Assembly: GCF_039533965.1 (NCBI RefSeq)
Contig: NZ_BAAAUN010000001.1
Location: forward strand, 62,001 to 126,000
Direction of reading: 5' to 3'
Origin: Microbacterium luteolum
Lineage (GTDB): Bacteria; Actinomycetota; Actinomycetes; Actinomycetales; Microbacteriaceae
Length of the DNA stretch: 64,000 bases
In this document: positions 26,647-36,048 of the stretch, piece after piece
Layout of the letters: the number at the start of each line of letters is the position of its first letter
Numbering within the stretch: the stretch's first letter is position 1
Made by a program: the position numbers and the translations under genes
The notes under the pieces: generated by a model
The model's database searches: none
What the model saw: only the letters and a program-made list of their open reading frames with translations
Told to the model about the DNA's origin: nothing

Positions 26647-27706
26647 AGTGAATGCAGGAGTGAGCCTCACGGAGGACCGGATCATCGCGGCCCGTCTCCG
26701 GCTTCTCCACGGGATCGACGACAGCCGGAGCGCGGAGCGCAAGCGCCTCCTGAAGCGGCCGATGTTCCTGATCGCCGGCGCGGTGGCCGGAGCAGCCGCG
26801 GTGACGGCAGGCGTCGTCGTGGTCAGCCAGCTCACGGCACCCTCTCCGCAGGTGGAGGCGATTCCCGCACCCACCGCGGGACCTCGTGAGCCCGGCCAGA
26901 CCGTTCCGAAACCGGAGCCGACCTCCGGCACGACGATCACGGAGCCCTTCCCCGGCACGACGCCCCAGGCGGGGCAGTATCTCCACGTGGCGAGCACGAC
27001 GGAGCGTCTGCTGTACCGGGACGGACGCATCTTCGTCTGGCCGGCACACGGTGACTTCCCGCCGATCTCGGGACTTCTGGTCCGCGAGTACGCTCAGACC
27101 TACGTCCCCGCAGATCGATCGGGCGACTGGTACATCGAGTATGGTCCGAACGCCGAACGGGTGCAGTTCTTCCCGGAGGATCAAGGGCCGGCCGGCGAGC
27201 TCGCGTGGGACAACCAGTACCCGGTGAACACTGAGGTCAGGGGGAACTGGTACCCGGGCGGCCAGTCGGGCGACGGTGAGCCGCTGCCCGATCCGAACGC
27301 CTACCCTCGCGATCCGCAAGCGCTGCTCGACTATCTGCGCGCCCAGGTCGCGGCGTATGCGCAGTCACCCGAAGAGATCGACGAAGTGGTCGCCGGGGAT
27401 CTCATCTACAAGCTTCAGTCCAACACCGCCCCCGCCGATGAGCGAGCGGCCTACCTCGGAGCGCTCGACCTGAGCGGGCTCGCGCAGGTAGCTGTGACGA
27501 ATGACGGAAAGACGAGATATCGGGTGCACCGGTCGCTCTACGTCGCTCTTACCGAGACGATCGTGGTCGACCCGGCGACGGGATGGGTGACCGAATACAC
27601 CTTGCGATACGACCGTACCGACGGAGCCGAGGGGGACATGGTCCCGGGGAACGTCCCGGACGTCCGGACCACCTACGCGGTCGCCATCGTCAACTCCGGC
27701 CCGTAG
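26621..27706 (+). CDS. CU044_5270-family membrane protein, putative sigma partner (copy 2)
   Basis: This is a 361-residue paralogue of 24872-25999. The cytoplasmic part (1-47, MDVFERAREV...RLLHGI) and helix (about 48-70, AGAAAVTAGVVVVSQLT) closely match copy 1. The outer domain has diverged strongly (Tyr/Pro/Gly-rich, YPRDPQALLDYLR) but ends in the same VPDVRTTYAVAIV motif. This pattern suggests a conserved sigma-contact side and a changed sensing side. It ends just before a very strong terminator. Confidence 0.78.
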   Translation: MDVFERAREVNAGVSLTEDRIIAARLRLLHGIDDSRSAERKRLLKRPMFLIAGAVAGAAAVTAGVVVVSQLTAPSPQVEAIPAPTAGPREPGQTVPKPEPTSGTTITEPFPGTTPQAGQYLHVASTTERLLYRDGRIFVWPAHGDFPPISGLLVREYAQTYVPADRSGDWYIEYGPNAERVQFFPEDQGPAGELAWDNQYPVNTEVRGNWYPGGQSGDGEPLPDPNAYPRDPQALLDYLRAQVAAYAQSPEEIDEVVAGDLIYKLQSNTAPADERAAYLGALDLSGLAQVAVTNDGKTRYRVHRSLYVALTETIVVDPATGWVTEYTLRYDRTDGAEGDMVPGNVPDVRTTYAVAIVNSGP

Positions 27707-27717
27707 CCCGGAGGGGG

Positions 27718-27758
27718 CGAAGAGCCCCGACACCGATCCTCGGTGTCGGGGCTCTTCG
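27718..27758. terminator. Very strong hairpin terminator before dnaE
   Basis: Perfect 18-bp inverted repeat (arms 27718-27735 and 27741-27758) with a 5-base loop, separating the sigma operons from dnaE. Confidence 0.85.
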
Positions 27759-27782
27759 GTGCCCGACGTCGGACGTCGAAAG

Positions 27783-27788
27783 TAGACT
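27783..27788 (+). promoter_or_regulatory. -10 element of dnaE (leaderless)
   Basis: TAGACT, seven bases before the dnaE ATG. No SD is present. Confidence 0.6.
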
Positions 27789-27795
27789 CGAAGGC

Positions 27796-30700
27796 ATGGC
27801 ATCCGACTCCTTCGCCCACCTCCATGTGCACAGCGAATACTCGATGCTCGACGGTGCAGCGAAGATCGCGGCGATGACGCAGGCGGCCGCCGATTACGGG
27901 ATGCCGGCCATCGCGGTGACCGATCACGGCAACACCTTCGCGGCCTTCGAGTTCTACAAGGCGGCGAACGCCGCGGGGGTCAAACCGATCATCGGGCTCG
28001 AGGCGTACGTCACCCCGGGAACGCACCGCAGCGACAAGTCGCGCGTGCAGTGGGGCTCACCCGACCAGAAGAGCGACGACGTCTCCGGTTCCGGCGCCTA
28101 CACCCACATGACGATGTGGAGCGAGACGACCGAGGGCATGCACAACCTCTTCCGGCTCAGCTCCCGATCGAGCATGGAGGGCTACTACTTCAAGCCGCGC
28201 ATGGACCGCGAGCTGCTCCAGACGTACTCCAAGGGGCTGATCGCGACGACCGGGTGCCCCTCCGGTGAGATCCAGACCCGCCTTCGTCTCGGGCAGTACG
28301 ACGCCGCGCGGGCGGCCGCCGCGGAGTTCCAGGACCTGTTCGGCAAGGAGAACTACTTCGCCGAGATCATGGACCACGGGCTCTCCATCGAGCGCCGTGT
28401 GATGACCGATCTGCTGCGACTCGCGAAGGATCTGAACATCCCGCTGGTCGGCACCAACGACTCGCACTACACGCACCAGCACGAGGCGGATGCGCACGAG
28501 GCGCTGCTCTGCGTGCAGTCCGGTTCGACGCTCGACGACCCCAACCGCTTCAAGTTCGACGGCGACGGCTACTACATCAAGACCGCCGCCGAGATGCGCC
28601 AGCTCTTCCGCGACAACCCCGAGGCCTGCGACAACACACTGCTGATCGCCGAGCGCTGCGAGGTCGAGTTCAACACCGCCGCGAACTACATGCCGCGGTT
28701 CCCCGTTCCCGACGGCGAGACCGAGGACAGCTGGCTCATCAAGGAGGTCGAGGTCGGCCTCCAGTACCGCTACCCGAACGGCATCCCCGACAAGGTCCGC
28801 AAGCAGGCCGAGTACGAGACCGGCATCATCCTGCAGATGGGGTTCCCCGGCTACTTCCTCGTCGTCGCCGACTTCATCAACTGGGCCAAGGACAACGGCA
28901 TCCGCGTCGGTCCGGGTCGTGGGTCCGGTGCCGGTTCGATGGTCGCCTACGCTATGCGGATCACCGACCTCGACCCGCTCGAGCACGGCCTCATCTTCGA
29001 GCGCTTCCTCAACCCCGACCGCGTCTCGATGCCCGACTTCGACGTCGACTTCGATGACCGTCGCCGTGGCGAGGTCATCGAGTACGTGACCCAGAAGTAC
29101 GGCTCCGAGCGCGTCGCGCAGATCGTCACCTACGGCACCATCAAGTCCAAGCAGGCCCTGAAGGATGCCGGACGCGTGCTGGGCTTCCCGTTCAGCATGG
29201 GGGAGCGGCTGACCAAGGCGATGCCGCCGCCCGTGATGGGCAAGGACATGCCCCTCGACGGCATGTTCGACTCCTCGCATCAGCGGTACAAGGAGGCGAG
29301 CGAGTTCCGCGCTCTCATCGAGACCGATCCCGAGGCGAAGACGGTCTTCGATCGCGCCCTCGGGCTCGAGGGCCTGAAGCGCCAGTGGGGTGTCCACGCG
29401 GCCGGCGTGATCATGTCGTCCGAGCCTCTGCTCGACATCATCCCGATCATGCGCCGCGAGCAGGACGGCCAGATCGTCACCCAGTTCGACTACCCGTCGT
29501 GCGAGTCGCTCGGTCTGATCAAGATGGACTTCCTGGGGCTGCGCAACCTCACGATCATCTCGGACGCCCTCGACAACATCCGCATGAACCGCGGCGAGGA
29601 GCTCGACCTCGAGCACCTTCCGCTCGACGATCGCGGCGCCTACGACCTCCTGGGTCGCGGCGAGTCGCTCGGCGTGTTCCAGCTCGACGGTGGCCCGATG
29701 CGCTCGCTGATGCGCCTCATGAAGCCCGACAACTTCGGTGACATCTCGGCCCTCATCGCGCTGTACCGTCCGGGCCCCATGGGCGCGAACTCGCACACGA
29801 ACTACGCGCTCCGCAAGAACGGCGCGCAGCCGATCACGCCGATCCACCCCGAGTTCACCGAGTCGCTCGCCGACATCCTCGAGGAGTCCTACGGTCTGAT
29901 CATCTACCAGGAGCAGGTCATGGCCATCGCGCAGCGCGTGGCCGGGTTCTCGCTCGGTCAGGCCGACATCCTCCGCCGCGCGATGGGCAAGAAGAAGAAG
30001 TCCGAGCTGGACAAGCAGTTCGAGGGCTTCCAGGCCGGCATGCACGCGAACGGCTACTCCGACGGCGCCGTCAACGCGCTCTGGGAGATCCTGCTGCCGT
30101 TCTCCGACTACGCGTTCAACAAAGCGCACTCGGCTGCCTACGGCGTGGTCTCGTACTGGACCGCGTACCTCAAGGCGCACTACCCCGCCGAGTACATGGC
30201 CGCGCTCCTCACCAGTGTCGGGGACTCCAAGGACAAGATGGCGCTGTACCTGAACGAGTGCCGCCGCATGGGGATCAAGGTGCTCCCGCCCGACGTCTCC
30301 GAGTCGATCAACTACTTCGCGGCCATCGGAGACGACATCCGCTTCGGTCTCGGGGCCGTCCGCAACGTCGGAAGCAACGTCGTCGAGGGCATCGTGAAGG
30401 CGCGAAAGGACGCGCGCTTCGATTCCTTCCACCACTTCCTCGACAAGGTCCCGCTGCACGTCTCGAACAAGCGCACCGTCGAATCCCTGATCAAGGCCGG
30501 CGCCTTCGACACGATGGGAGACTCGCGCCGCGCCCTCATGGAGGTGCACGAAGACGCCGTCGAGGCCGCCGTCGACCGCAAGCGGAACGAGGCGCAGGGA
30601 GCGATCGGGTTCGACTTCGACAGCCTCTACGACGGCACCGAAGAAGTCGCCCCGGCCAAGGTGCCCGTCCGTCCGGAGTGGATCAAGAAGGACAAGCTCG

Positions 30701-31314
30701 CCTTCGAGCGCGAGATGCTCGGTCTCTACGTGTCCGATCACCCGCTCGCCGGCCTCGAGGTTCCGCTCGCCAAGCATGCGTCGATCTCCATCCACGACCT
30801 GAACAACTCCGAGGACATGCAGGACGGCGACCAGGTGACCGTCGCGGGTCTGGTGACCAGCGTGCAGCACCGCGTCGCGAAAGCCAGCGGCAACCCGTAC
30901 GGCATGATCACGGTCGAGGACTTCAACGGCGAGGTCACCGTGATGTTCATGGGCAAGACCTACATCGAGTTCCAGCACATCCTGCAGCAGGACTCGATCC
31001 TGGCCGTGCGTGGACGCGTCTCGCGGCGCGACGACGGGCTGAACCTCCATGCCCAATCGGCTTTCGCGCCGGACGTCGGCTCGTTCGACGCGGCCGGTCC
31101 GCTGTCGCTCGTCCTCGCCGAACAGCGCGCGACCGAACGCGTCATGAACGAGCTCGCCGAGATCCTCCGCCGGCACAACGGCGAGACCGAGGTCCTGCTG
31201 CGGGTGCACCGCGGCGGAAGCGCGAAGGTCTTCGAGGTGCCGATGCCGGTCAAGGTCTCCGCCGACCTGTTCGGTGACCTCAAGTCACTGCTCGGCCCCG
31301 CCTGTCTGGGGTGA
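27796..31314 (+). CDS. dnaE: DNA polymerase III alpha subunit (replicative)
   Basis: DnaE (1172 residues) is the C-family replicative polymerase of the chromosome. The N-terminal PHP domain starts HLHVHSEYSMLDG. The palm has GPGRGSGAGSMVAYA and PDFDVDFDDRRRGEVI with metal-binding aspartates near 414-418. KAHSAAYGVVSYWTAYLKAHYPAEYMAALL marks the fingers region. A C-terminal OB fold (DQVTVAGLVTSVQH) closes the protein. Length and motifs fit the essential DnaE1 rather than mutasome DnaE2. ATG 27796 is set by the MASDSFAHLHVHSEYSMLDG start and a -10 seven bases upstream. Confidence 0.97.
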   Translation: MASDSFAHLHVHSEYSMLDGAAKIAAMTQAAADYGMPAIAVTDHGNTFAAFEFYKAANAAGVKPIIGLEAYVTPGTHRSDKSRVQWGSPDQKSDDVSGSGAYTHMTMWSETTEGMHNLFRLSSRSSMEGYYFKPRMDRELLQTYSKGLIATTGCPSGEIQTRLRLGQYDAARAAAAEFQDLFGKENYFAEIMDHGLSIERRVMTDLLRLAKDLNIPLVGTNDSHYTHQHEADAHEALLCVQSGSTLDDPNRFKFDGDGYYIKTAAEMRQLFRDNPEACDNTLLIAERCEVEFNTAANYMPRFPVPDGETEDSWLIKEVEVGLQYRYPNGIPDKVRKQAEYETGIILQMGFPGYFLVVADFINWAKDNGIRVGPGRGSGAGSMVAYAMRITDLDPLEHGLIFERFLNPDRVSMPDFDVDFDDRRRGEVIEYVTQKYGSERVAQIVTYGTIKSKQALKDAGRVLGFPFSMGERLTKAMPPPVMGKDMPLDGMFDSSHQRYKEASEFRALIETDPEAKTVFDRALGLEGLKRQWGVHAAGVIMSSEPLLDIIPIMRREQDGQIVTQFDYPSCESLGLIKMDFLGLRNLTIISDALDNIRMNRGEELDLEHLPLDDRGAYDLLGRGESLGVFQLDGGPMRSLMRLMKPDNFGDISALIALYRPGPMGANSHTNYALRKNGAQPITPIHPEFTESLADILEESYGLIIYQEQVMAIAQRVAGFSLGQADILRRAMGKKKKSELDKQFEGFQAGMHANGYSDGAVNALWEILLPFSDYAFNKAHSAAYGVVSYWTAYLKAHYPAEYMAALLTSVGDSKDKMALYLNECRRMGIKVLPPDVSESINYFAAIGDDIRFGLGAVRNVGSNVVEGIVKARKDARFDSFHHFLDKVPLHVSNKRTVESLIKAGAFDTMGDSRRALMEVHEDAVEAAVDRKRNEAQGAIGFDFDSLYDGTEEVAPAKVPVRPEWIKKDKLAFEREMLGLYVSDHPLAGLEVPLAKHASISIHDLNNSEDMQDGDQVTVAGLVTSVQHRVAKASGNPYGMITVEDFNGEVTVMFMGKTYIEFQHILQQDSILAVRGRVSRRDDGLNLHAQSAFAPDVGSFDAAGPLSLVLAEQRATERVMNELAEILRRHNGETEVLLRVHRGGSAKVFEVPMPVKVSADLFGDLKSLLGPACLG

Positions 31315-31384
31315 GCGGGTAGGATCGTGAGCCGTCGGGGGCAAGATGCACGCCCCGGTCGAGCACCGTGACGAAAGGACGACC

Positions 31385-32620
31385 ATGAGCACGGATCTGC
31401 CCGAACAGTCGGACATCGAGGACGAGACCTTCAGCGACGACGACGGCGTCCTCTACGACGAGGACGTCACGCCGGAGTTCGGCATCCTCGGCTTCACGCT
31501 GCGCGAGCTCCTCATCGTGGGCGTGTGGCTGGTGTCTTTCGTCGTCTCGTTCTTCCCTCTGGGGGGTGGCCTCTCGCTGTGGGGGGTCGGCATCCAGTGG
31601 ATCCTGCCGATCGGCGTGCCGACCGCAGCCGTGTTCCTCCTGGTGCTCCGGCGCTTCTCGCCGGACGGCATCCGTCGCGTCGGGTCGCTGGGGATCGATC
31701 AGTTCGCCTCGGTCGCCTTCTCGGTGTCCGCGACCGTCTGGATCGGGACACTGTGGCTCGCCGTCTCCACGCTGATCGAGGGAGGATTCTGGAGTCTCCC
31801 CTGGAACGGCGTGCTCCTGCTGCTGACGTCGCTCGCCCTGGTCGTGCTCACCGTCTTCGCCCCGATCATCCCGGGGCTGAAGGAGGACTTCCACGGTCGC
31901 CTGGTGACCTTGGCCCACCGCAACGCGAACCCGGTCCGCCCGGTCATCGCGCGTCCGCGGCCCGAGCCCGCTCCCGCTCCCGCTCCTGAGGCTGCCCCGG
32001 CTCCCGAGGCCGACTTTGTGCAGGACTCCGCCGCGCAGGCATCGGATGCTCCGGCACCCGGGAACACCGCCGACTTCACGGAGACCACCGCGTTCCCTCC
32101 CGGGTTCGATCAGGAACTCACCGGGCAGCAGGCGACAGACGAGGTCGCGCGGCTGGATCTCGCGGCGCAGGTCCCGCTCGTGGCGCACGCCTCCGGCGGC
32201 GACACCGGCACCGAACAGGTGACGGCCGACGAGGAATACGTGCCCACCTACTCCCGACGGTCCCGTGGCCAGGAACAGGAGATCGTCTCGGACACCGGCA
32301 GCATCGAGTCGCTGCTCGAGACGGCCGCACGCGTGGAGCCGGGCGAGATCGCCGAGGAGCAGCCGTACCTCGAGGACGACACGGATGCGGCCGATCTCGA
32401 CGCGACCAACCCGCGTGAGGCCGCGCCCGTCGCGCAGCCGTTCTGGATCCTCGCGCCGTCGGAGCGCGATGTGCACGACGAGCGCGGCGAACCGCTGTTC
32501 CGCATCGGGCCGAGCGCCTGGGCTCTGGTGATCGAGGATCGGGGAGGCGCGTACGTCATCCGCCATGACGACGGCCGCATCGGCTACCTCCACGAGATCT
32601 CCGACATCACGAAGGGCTGA
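31385..32620 (+). CDS. Membrane protein of unknown function with C-terminal soluble domain
   Basis: This 411-residue protein matches no family I can name. The N-terminus is acidic (about 1-38). Four membrane helices follow near residues 40-60, 70-90, 103-126 and 132-152. A Pro/Ala-Glu linker (about 180-205) and a long acidic region rich in Thr/Gln come next. The last ~60 residues (PFWILAPSERDVHDERGEPLFRI...GYLHEISDITKG) look like a compact beta domain that sees a ligand or partner. GAAAGGA precedes ATG 31385. It abuts hisD (one base between them), so they may be co-transcribed. A TAGGAT at 31319-31324 is a possible -10. Confidence 0.7.
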   Translation: MSTDLPEQSDIEDETFSDDDGVLYDEDVTPEFGILGFTLRELLIVGVWLVSFVVSFFPLGGGLSLWGVGIQWILPIGVPTAAVFLLVLRRFSPDGIRRVGSLGIDQFASVAFSVSATVWIGTLWLAVSTLIEGGFWSLPWNGVLLLLTSLALVVLTVFAPIIPGLKEDFHGRLVTLAHRNANPVRPVIARPRPEPAPAPAPEAAPAPEADFVQDSAAQASDAPAPGNTADFTETTAFPPGFDQELTGQQATDEVARLDLAAQVPLVAHASGGDTGTEQVTADEEYVPTYSRRSRGQEQEIVSDTGSIESLLETAARVEPGEIAEEQPYLEDDTDAADLDATNPREAAPVAQPFWILAPSERDVHDERGEPLFRIGPSAWALVIEDRGGAYVIRHDDGRIGYLHEISDITKG

Positions 32621-32621
32621 C

Positions 32622-33926
32622 ATGCGAACGATCGATCTGCGAGGGCGCGAGCTCTCGCCGGCTGGCATGCTCGCCGCCGTCCCGCGCGCCACGCAGGCGC
32701 GCGCAGAAGCGCTCGAGACCGCCACGCGCATCGTCGACGACGTGCGCGACCGCGGGGAAGCCGCGCTGCGCGAGCAGGCGGAGCGGTTCGACCGCGTGAC
32801 CGACCACGCCGTGCGGGTTCCGGCCGAGCACCTCACCGAGGCGCTCGCGTCCGTCGATCCGACCGTGCGCGCCGCGCTCGAGGAGGCGATCGTCCGGGTG
32901 CGCCAGGGCTCCGAGGCTCAGGTGCCTGCCCCGCAGATCACCGAGATCGGTCCCGGTGCCCGGATCCTGCAGCGCTGGCAGCCGGTCGCCCGAGCCGGCG
33001 TCTACATCCCGGGCGGCAAGGCTCCGCTCGCCTCCAGCGTCGTGATGAACGTCGTCCCCGCGCAGGTCGCCGGTGTGCAGCACATCGCCCTCGCCTCACC
33101 GCCGCAGGCCGACCACGACGGTCGCATCCACCCGACGATCCTCGCCGCAGCCGCTCTGCTCGGGATCAGCGAGGTCTACGCGATGGGCGGCGCCGGAGCG
33201 ATCGGTGCGCTCGCGTGGGGAGTCCCGACGATCGGCCTCGACCCGGTCGATGTCGTCTCCGGCCCGGGCAACAACTTCGTGGCCTCGGCCAAGCGTGCGG
33301 TCGCCGGCGTCGTCGGCACGGATTCGGAGGCCGGTGCCACCGAGATCCTCATCGTCGCGGATGCGAGCGCCGACCCGCGACTCGTCGCCGCCGACCTGAT
33401 CAGCCAGGCCGAGCACGACGAGCAGGCATCCGCCGTGCTGGTCACCGACGCGGTGGAGCTCGCGGAGCAGGTCGCGGTCGAGGTCGACCGGCAGGCCGCG
33501 GCGACCCGGCACAGCGAGCGCGTGCGTGTGGCGCTCGACGGGCCGCAGTCGGCGATCGTGCTGGTCGACGACCGGGCCATGGCGACGGCGTTCAGCAATG
33601 CCTACGCGCCCGAGCACCTCGAGCTCCACCTCGTCGACGCCGAAGAGGCGGCATCCGCCTTCACCAGCGCGGGCGCGGTCTTCGTCGGGGATCAGACTCC
33701 GGTCAGCCTCGGCGACTACATGGCCGGCAGCAATCACGTGCTGCCGACCGGGGGACAGGCGCGCTACGCGCCCGGACTCGGCGCCTACACGTTCCTTCGG
33801 CCGCAGCAGGTCATCTCCTACGACCGCGAGGCGCTCGCCTCGGTGCGCGAGGGGGTCGTCGCGTTGGCGAACGCCGAGGTGTTGCCCGCCCACGGCGAGG
33901 CGATCGAGGCGCGCTTCACGGCGTAG
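32622..33926 (+). CDS. hisD: Histidinol dehydrogenase HisD
   Basis: HisD (434 residues) performs the last two steps of histidine biosynthesis, oxidising L-histidinol to L-histidine with NAD and zinc. Landmarks are [67 protein letters not shown] and [11 protein letters not shown]. No other his gene is in this window, so it is separate from the rest of the pathway here. ATG 32622 follows the upstream stop at once. Its TAG stop (33924-33926) is also the first half of the nrdR -10. Confidence 0.95.
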   Translation: MRTIDLRGRELSPAGMLAAVPRATQARAEALETATRIVDDVRDRGEAALREQAERFDRVTDHAVRVPAEHLTEALASVDPTVRAALEEAIVRVRQGSEAQVPAPQITEIGPGARILQRWQPVARAGVYIPGGKAPLASSVVMNVVPAQVAGVQHIALASPPQADHDGRIHPTILAAAALLGISEVYAMGGAGAIGALAWGVPTIGLDPVDVVSGPGNNFVASAKRAVAGVVGTDSEAGATEILIVADASADPRLVAADLISQAEHDEQASAVLVTDAVELAEQVAVEVDRQAAATRHSERVRVALDGPQSAIVLVDDRAMATAFSNAYAPEHLELHLVDAEEAASAFTSAGAVFVGDQTPVSLGDYMAGSNHVLPTGGQARYAPGLGAYTFLRPQQVISYDREALASVREGVVALANAEVLPAHGEAIEARFTA

Positions 33927-33929
33927 GAT
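33924..33929 (+). promoter_or_regulatory. -10 element of nrdR (leaderless, overlaps hisD stop)
   Basis: TAGGAT, seven bases before the nrdR ATG. Its first three bases are the hisD stop codon. Confidence 0.6.
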
Positions 33930-33936
33930 CGGTCAG

Positions 33937-34407
33937 ATGCACTGCCCCTTCTGCCGTCACTCCGACTCGCGCGTCATCGATTCGCGCACCAGCGACGACG
34001 GGCTCTCCATCCGGCGGCGCCGTCAGTGCCCGGAGTGCGGAGGTCGTTTCACGACGACCGAGACCGCGAGCCTCAACGTCATCAAGCGGTCCGGCGTCAT
34101 GGAGCCCTTCAGCCGCGAGAAGGTCATCTCGGGTGTGCGCAAGGCCTGCCAGGGGCGCCCCGTGACCGAGGCGGACCTCGCGATCCTCGCGCAGCGGGTG
34201 GAGGAGGCGGTCCGGCAGACCGGTGTCTCGCAGCTCGACACGAATGAGATCGGCCTCGCGATCCTCGGACCTCTGCGCGAGCTCGACGAGGTCGCCTTCC
34301 TGCGCTTCGCCAGCGTCTACCAGGCGTTCGACTCCCTCGAGGACTTCGAATCCGCGATCACCGATCTGCGTGCCGACCACGCAGGGCAGGAGCCGGCGGA
34401 CCGGTAA
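33937..34407 (+). CDS. nrdR: Ribonucleotide reductase repressor NrdR
   Basis: NrdR (156 residues) represses ribonucleotide reductase genes when dATP is high. The zinc ribbon has C3/C6 and C31/C34 ([25 protein letters not shown]). The ATP-cone domain follows (about 49-139, [24 protein letters not shown]...). Length and order are exactly typical. It probably has a leaderless transcript. pyrD starts 11 bases after its stop, again with a -10 that includes the stop codon. Confidence 0.97.
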   Translation: MHCPFCRHSDSRVIDSRTSDDGLSIRRRRQCPECGGRFTTTETASLNVIKRSGVMEPFSREKVISGVRKACQGRPVTEADLAILAQRVEEAVRQTGVSQLDTNEIGLAILGPLRELDEVAFLRFASVYQAFDSLEDFESAITDLRADHAGQEPADR

Positions 34408-34410
34408 TCT
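34405..34410 (+). promoter_or_regulatory. -10 element of pyrD (leaderless, overlaps nrdR stop)
   Basis: TAATCT, seven bases before the pyrD ATG. Its first three bases are the nrdR stop codon. Confidence 0.55.
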
Positions 34411-34417
34411 GGCAGGG

Positions 34418-35455
34418 ATGTATCCGCTGCTCTTCCGCGCTGTCCTCTCGCGCTTCGATCCCGAGTTCGCCCATCACGCCGGCATGGTGGTGATCCGTGT
34501 CCTCGGGACGCCGCCGTTCTCATCGGTGACCCGTGCGCTGACCCGCCCCGATCCGTCGCTCCGCGTCGAGGCCCTCGGCCTGACCTTCCCGTCGCCCTTC
34601 GGCATCGCGGCAGGCTTCGACAAGAACGCCGTCGGCGTGCGCGGCCTCGCGGCGCTCGGCTTCGGCCACATCGAGGTGGGCACCGTGACGGCGATCCCTC
34701 AGGAGGGGAACCCCAAACCGCGTCTCTTCCGCCTCATCGCGGATCGCGCCGTGATCAACCGCATGGGGTTCAACAACCAGGGGGCGGATGCCGTGGCACG
34801 CCGTCTCGCGAAGCTGCGCAGAGGAGCACCCGACACCGTGATCGGCGTCAACATCGGCAAGAGCCGGGTCGTCGAGGTCGAGGACGCCACGGCCGACTAT
34901 GTGGCGTCCGCCACGAGGCTCGCCCCGCTGGCCGACTATCTGGCCGTCAACGTCTCCTCGCCCAACACGCCGGGCCTGCGGGGCCTGCAGGCCGTCGAGA
35001 CCCTCGCACCCCTGCTGCGTGCCGTGCGTGAGGCCTCCGGATCGACGCCGCTGCTCGTCAAGATCGCTCCCGACCTTCCCGACGAGGAGATCGCCGCGAT
35101 CTCGCGGATGGCCGTCGAGGAGGGGCTCGCCGGCATCATCGCCCACAACACCACGATCAGCCGCGACGGGCTGCTCACGGATGACGCGGTCGTCGAGGCG
35201 GCGGGTGCGGGTGGTCTCTCGGGCGCTCCGCTCAAGCAGCGGTCGCTCGAGGTGCTCCGCGTCGTGCGCGGCTCCGTGCCCGCCGAGTTCTGCGTCATCG
35301 CCGTCGGCGGCGTCGAGACGCCCTCCGACGTGCAGGAGCGACTGGATGCCGGCGCGACCCTGGTGCAGGGATACACGGCGTTCCTCTACCGCGGCCCGTT
35401 CTGGGGCCGCGAGCTCAACAGGGGACTGGTCAGTCGGGGTACTGTCCGCGCTTGA
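34418..35455 (+). CDS. pyrD: Dihydroorotate dehydrogenase (class 2)
   Basis: PyrD (345 residues) oxidises dihydroorotate to orotate in pyrimidine synthesis and passes electrons to quinone. The N-terminal helical segment (MYPLLFRAVLSRFDPEFAHHAGM) marks the membrane-associated class 2 enzyme. FMN-site motifs include FGIAAGFDKNAVGVRGLAALGFG, GFNNQGADAV, NVSSPNTPGLRGLQ and KIAPDLPDEEI. Its 3' end overlaps the convergent DUF3043 gene by 26 bases. Confidence 0.96.
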   Translation: MYPLLFRAVLSRFDPEFAHHAGMVVIRVLGTPPFSSVTRALTRPDPSLRVEALGLTFPSPFGIAAGFDKNAVGVRGLAALGFGHIEVGTVTAIPQEGNPKPRLFRLIADRAVINRMGFNNQGADAVARRLAKLRRGAPDTVIGVNIGKSRVVEVEDATADYVASATRLAPLADYLAVNVSSPNTPGLRGLQAVETLAPLLRAVREASGSTPLLVKIAPDLPDEEIAAISRMAVEEGLAGIIAHNTTISRDGLLTDDAVVEAAGAGGLSGAPLKQRSLEVLRVVRGSVPAEFCVIAVGGVETPSDVQERLDAGATLVQGYTAFLYRGPFWGRELNRGLVSRGTVRA

Positions 35456-36002
35456 CCTGCGGCTTGGGCAGACGCATGAACCGCATCTGCAGCGCGCGCA
35501 TGCCGGCGTACCAGCCGAGGCCCTTCTCCATGCGCTCGGCGCCGAACTTCGCCGCGACCTTGCGCTTGACCCGGAAGCCGAGCAGGATCATGCCGCCGAT
35601 TGCGATCACCAGGTAGCCCATCATCACGATGTAGGCGTAGAAGGAGATCGCGAGGTTCGCGGGGATCAGCGAGGCGAGGATCACGAGCACCATGACCGCC
35701 ATCACGAACTCGGCGGGGTGCCAGCCGGCATCCACGTAGTCGCGCACCCAGCGGCGCTGCGGACCCTTGTCGCGCGCCGGAAGGAACTTCTCGTCACCTG
35801 CGGCCATGCCGGCCTGCGCGCGTGCACGCCGCTCGTTGAGCTCGGCGCGGGCCGCGGCCTTCGCCTCCTTGGTGTTGGCGACGAGGGGACGGCGACGGGC
35901 CGCCTCCTGCTCCGCGCGGGTCGGCGTCGCGCGACCCTTGCCGACGGCTGGCGTCTCGGAAGCGTCGTCGTTCGTCGAAGGGGAGACAGGGGTAGTGGCC
36001 AC
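35430..36002 (-). CDS. DUF3043 membrane protein
   Basis: This 190-residue protein has the actinobacterial DUF3043 layout. A basic, Lys/Arg/Ala-rich cytoplasmic N-terminus (about 1-95, KGRATPTRAEQEAARRRPLV) precedes two membrane helices near 105-125 and 128-150, and a basic tail follows. DUF3043 has no established function. The start is GTG with GAGGA upstream on the minus strand. It is transcribed divergently from the M20 peptidase, with its end overlapping pyrD. Confidence 0.85.
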   Translation of the reverse strand: MATTPVSPSTNDDASETPAVGKGRATPTRAEQEAARRRPLVANTKEAKAAARAELNERRARAQAGMAAGDEKFLPARDKGPQRRWVRDYVDAGWHPAEFVMAVMVLVILASLIPANLAISFYAYIVMMGYLVIAIGGMILLGFRVKRKVAAKFGAERMEKGLGWYAGMRALQMRFMRLPKPQVKRGQYPD

Positions 36003-36035
36003 GAGAGTCCTCGGTTCGCTGAAAAGAGATCACCT

Positions 36036-36041
36036 TAAGAT
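36036..36041 (+). promoter_or_regulatory. -10 element of the M20 dipeptidase (leaderless)
   Basis: TAAGAT, seven bases before ATG 36049. Confidence 0.55.
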
Positions 36042-36048
36042 TACTCGC

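Noticed and set aside
24273..27706. Tandem sigma operons as an assembly duplication
   Set aside because: The two copies differ through most of their length, especially in the membrane proteins' outer domains, so this is a real, old duplication.
28057..31209. A long antisense open frame opposite dnaE
   Set aside because: DnaE motifs are intact on the plus strand; the antisense frame shows only composition-driven residues and no motifs.
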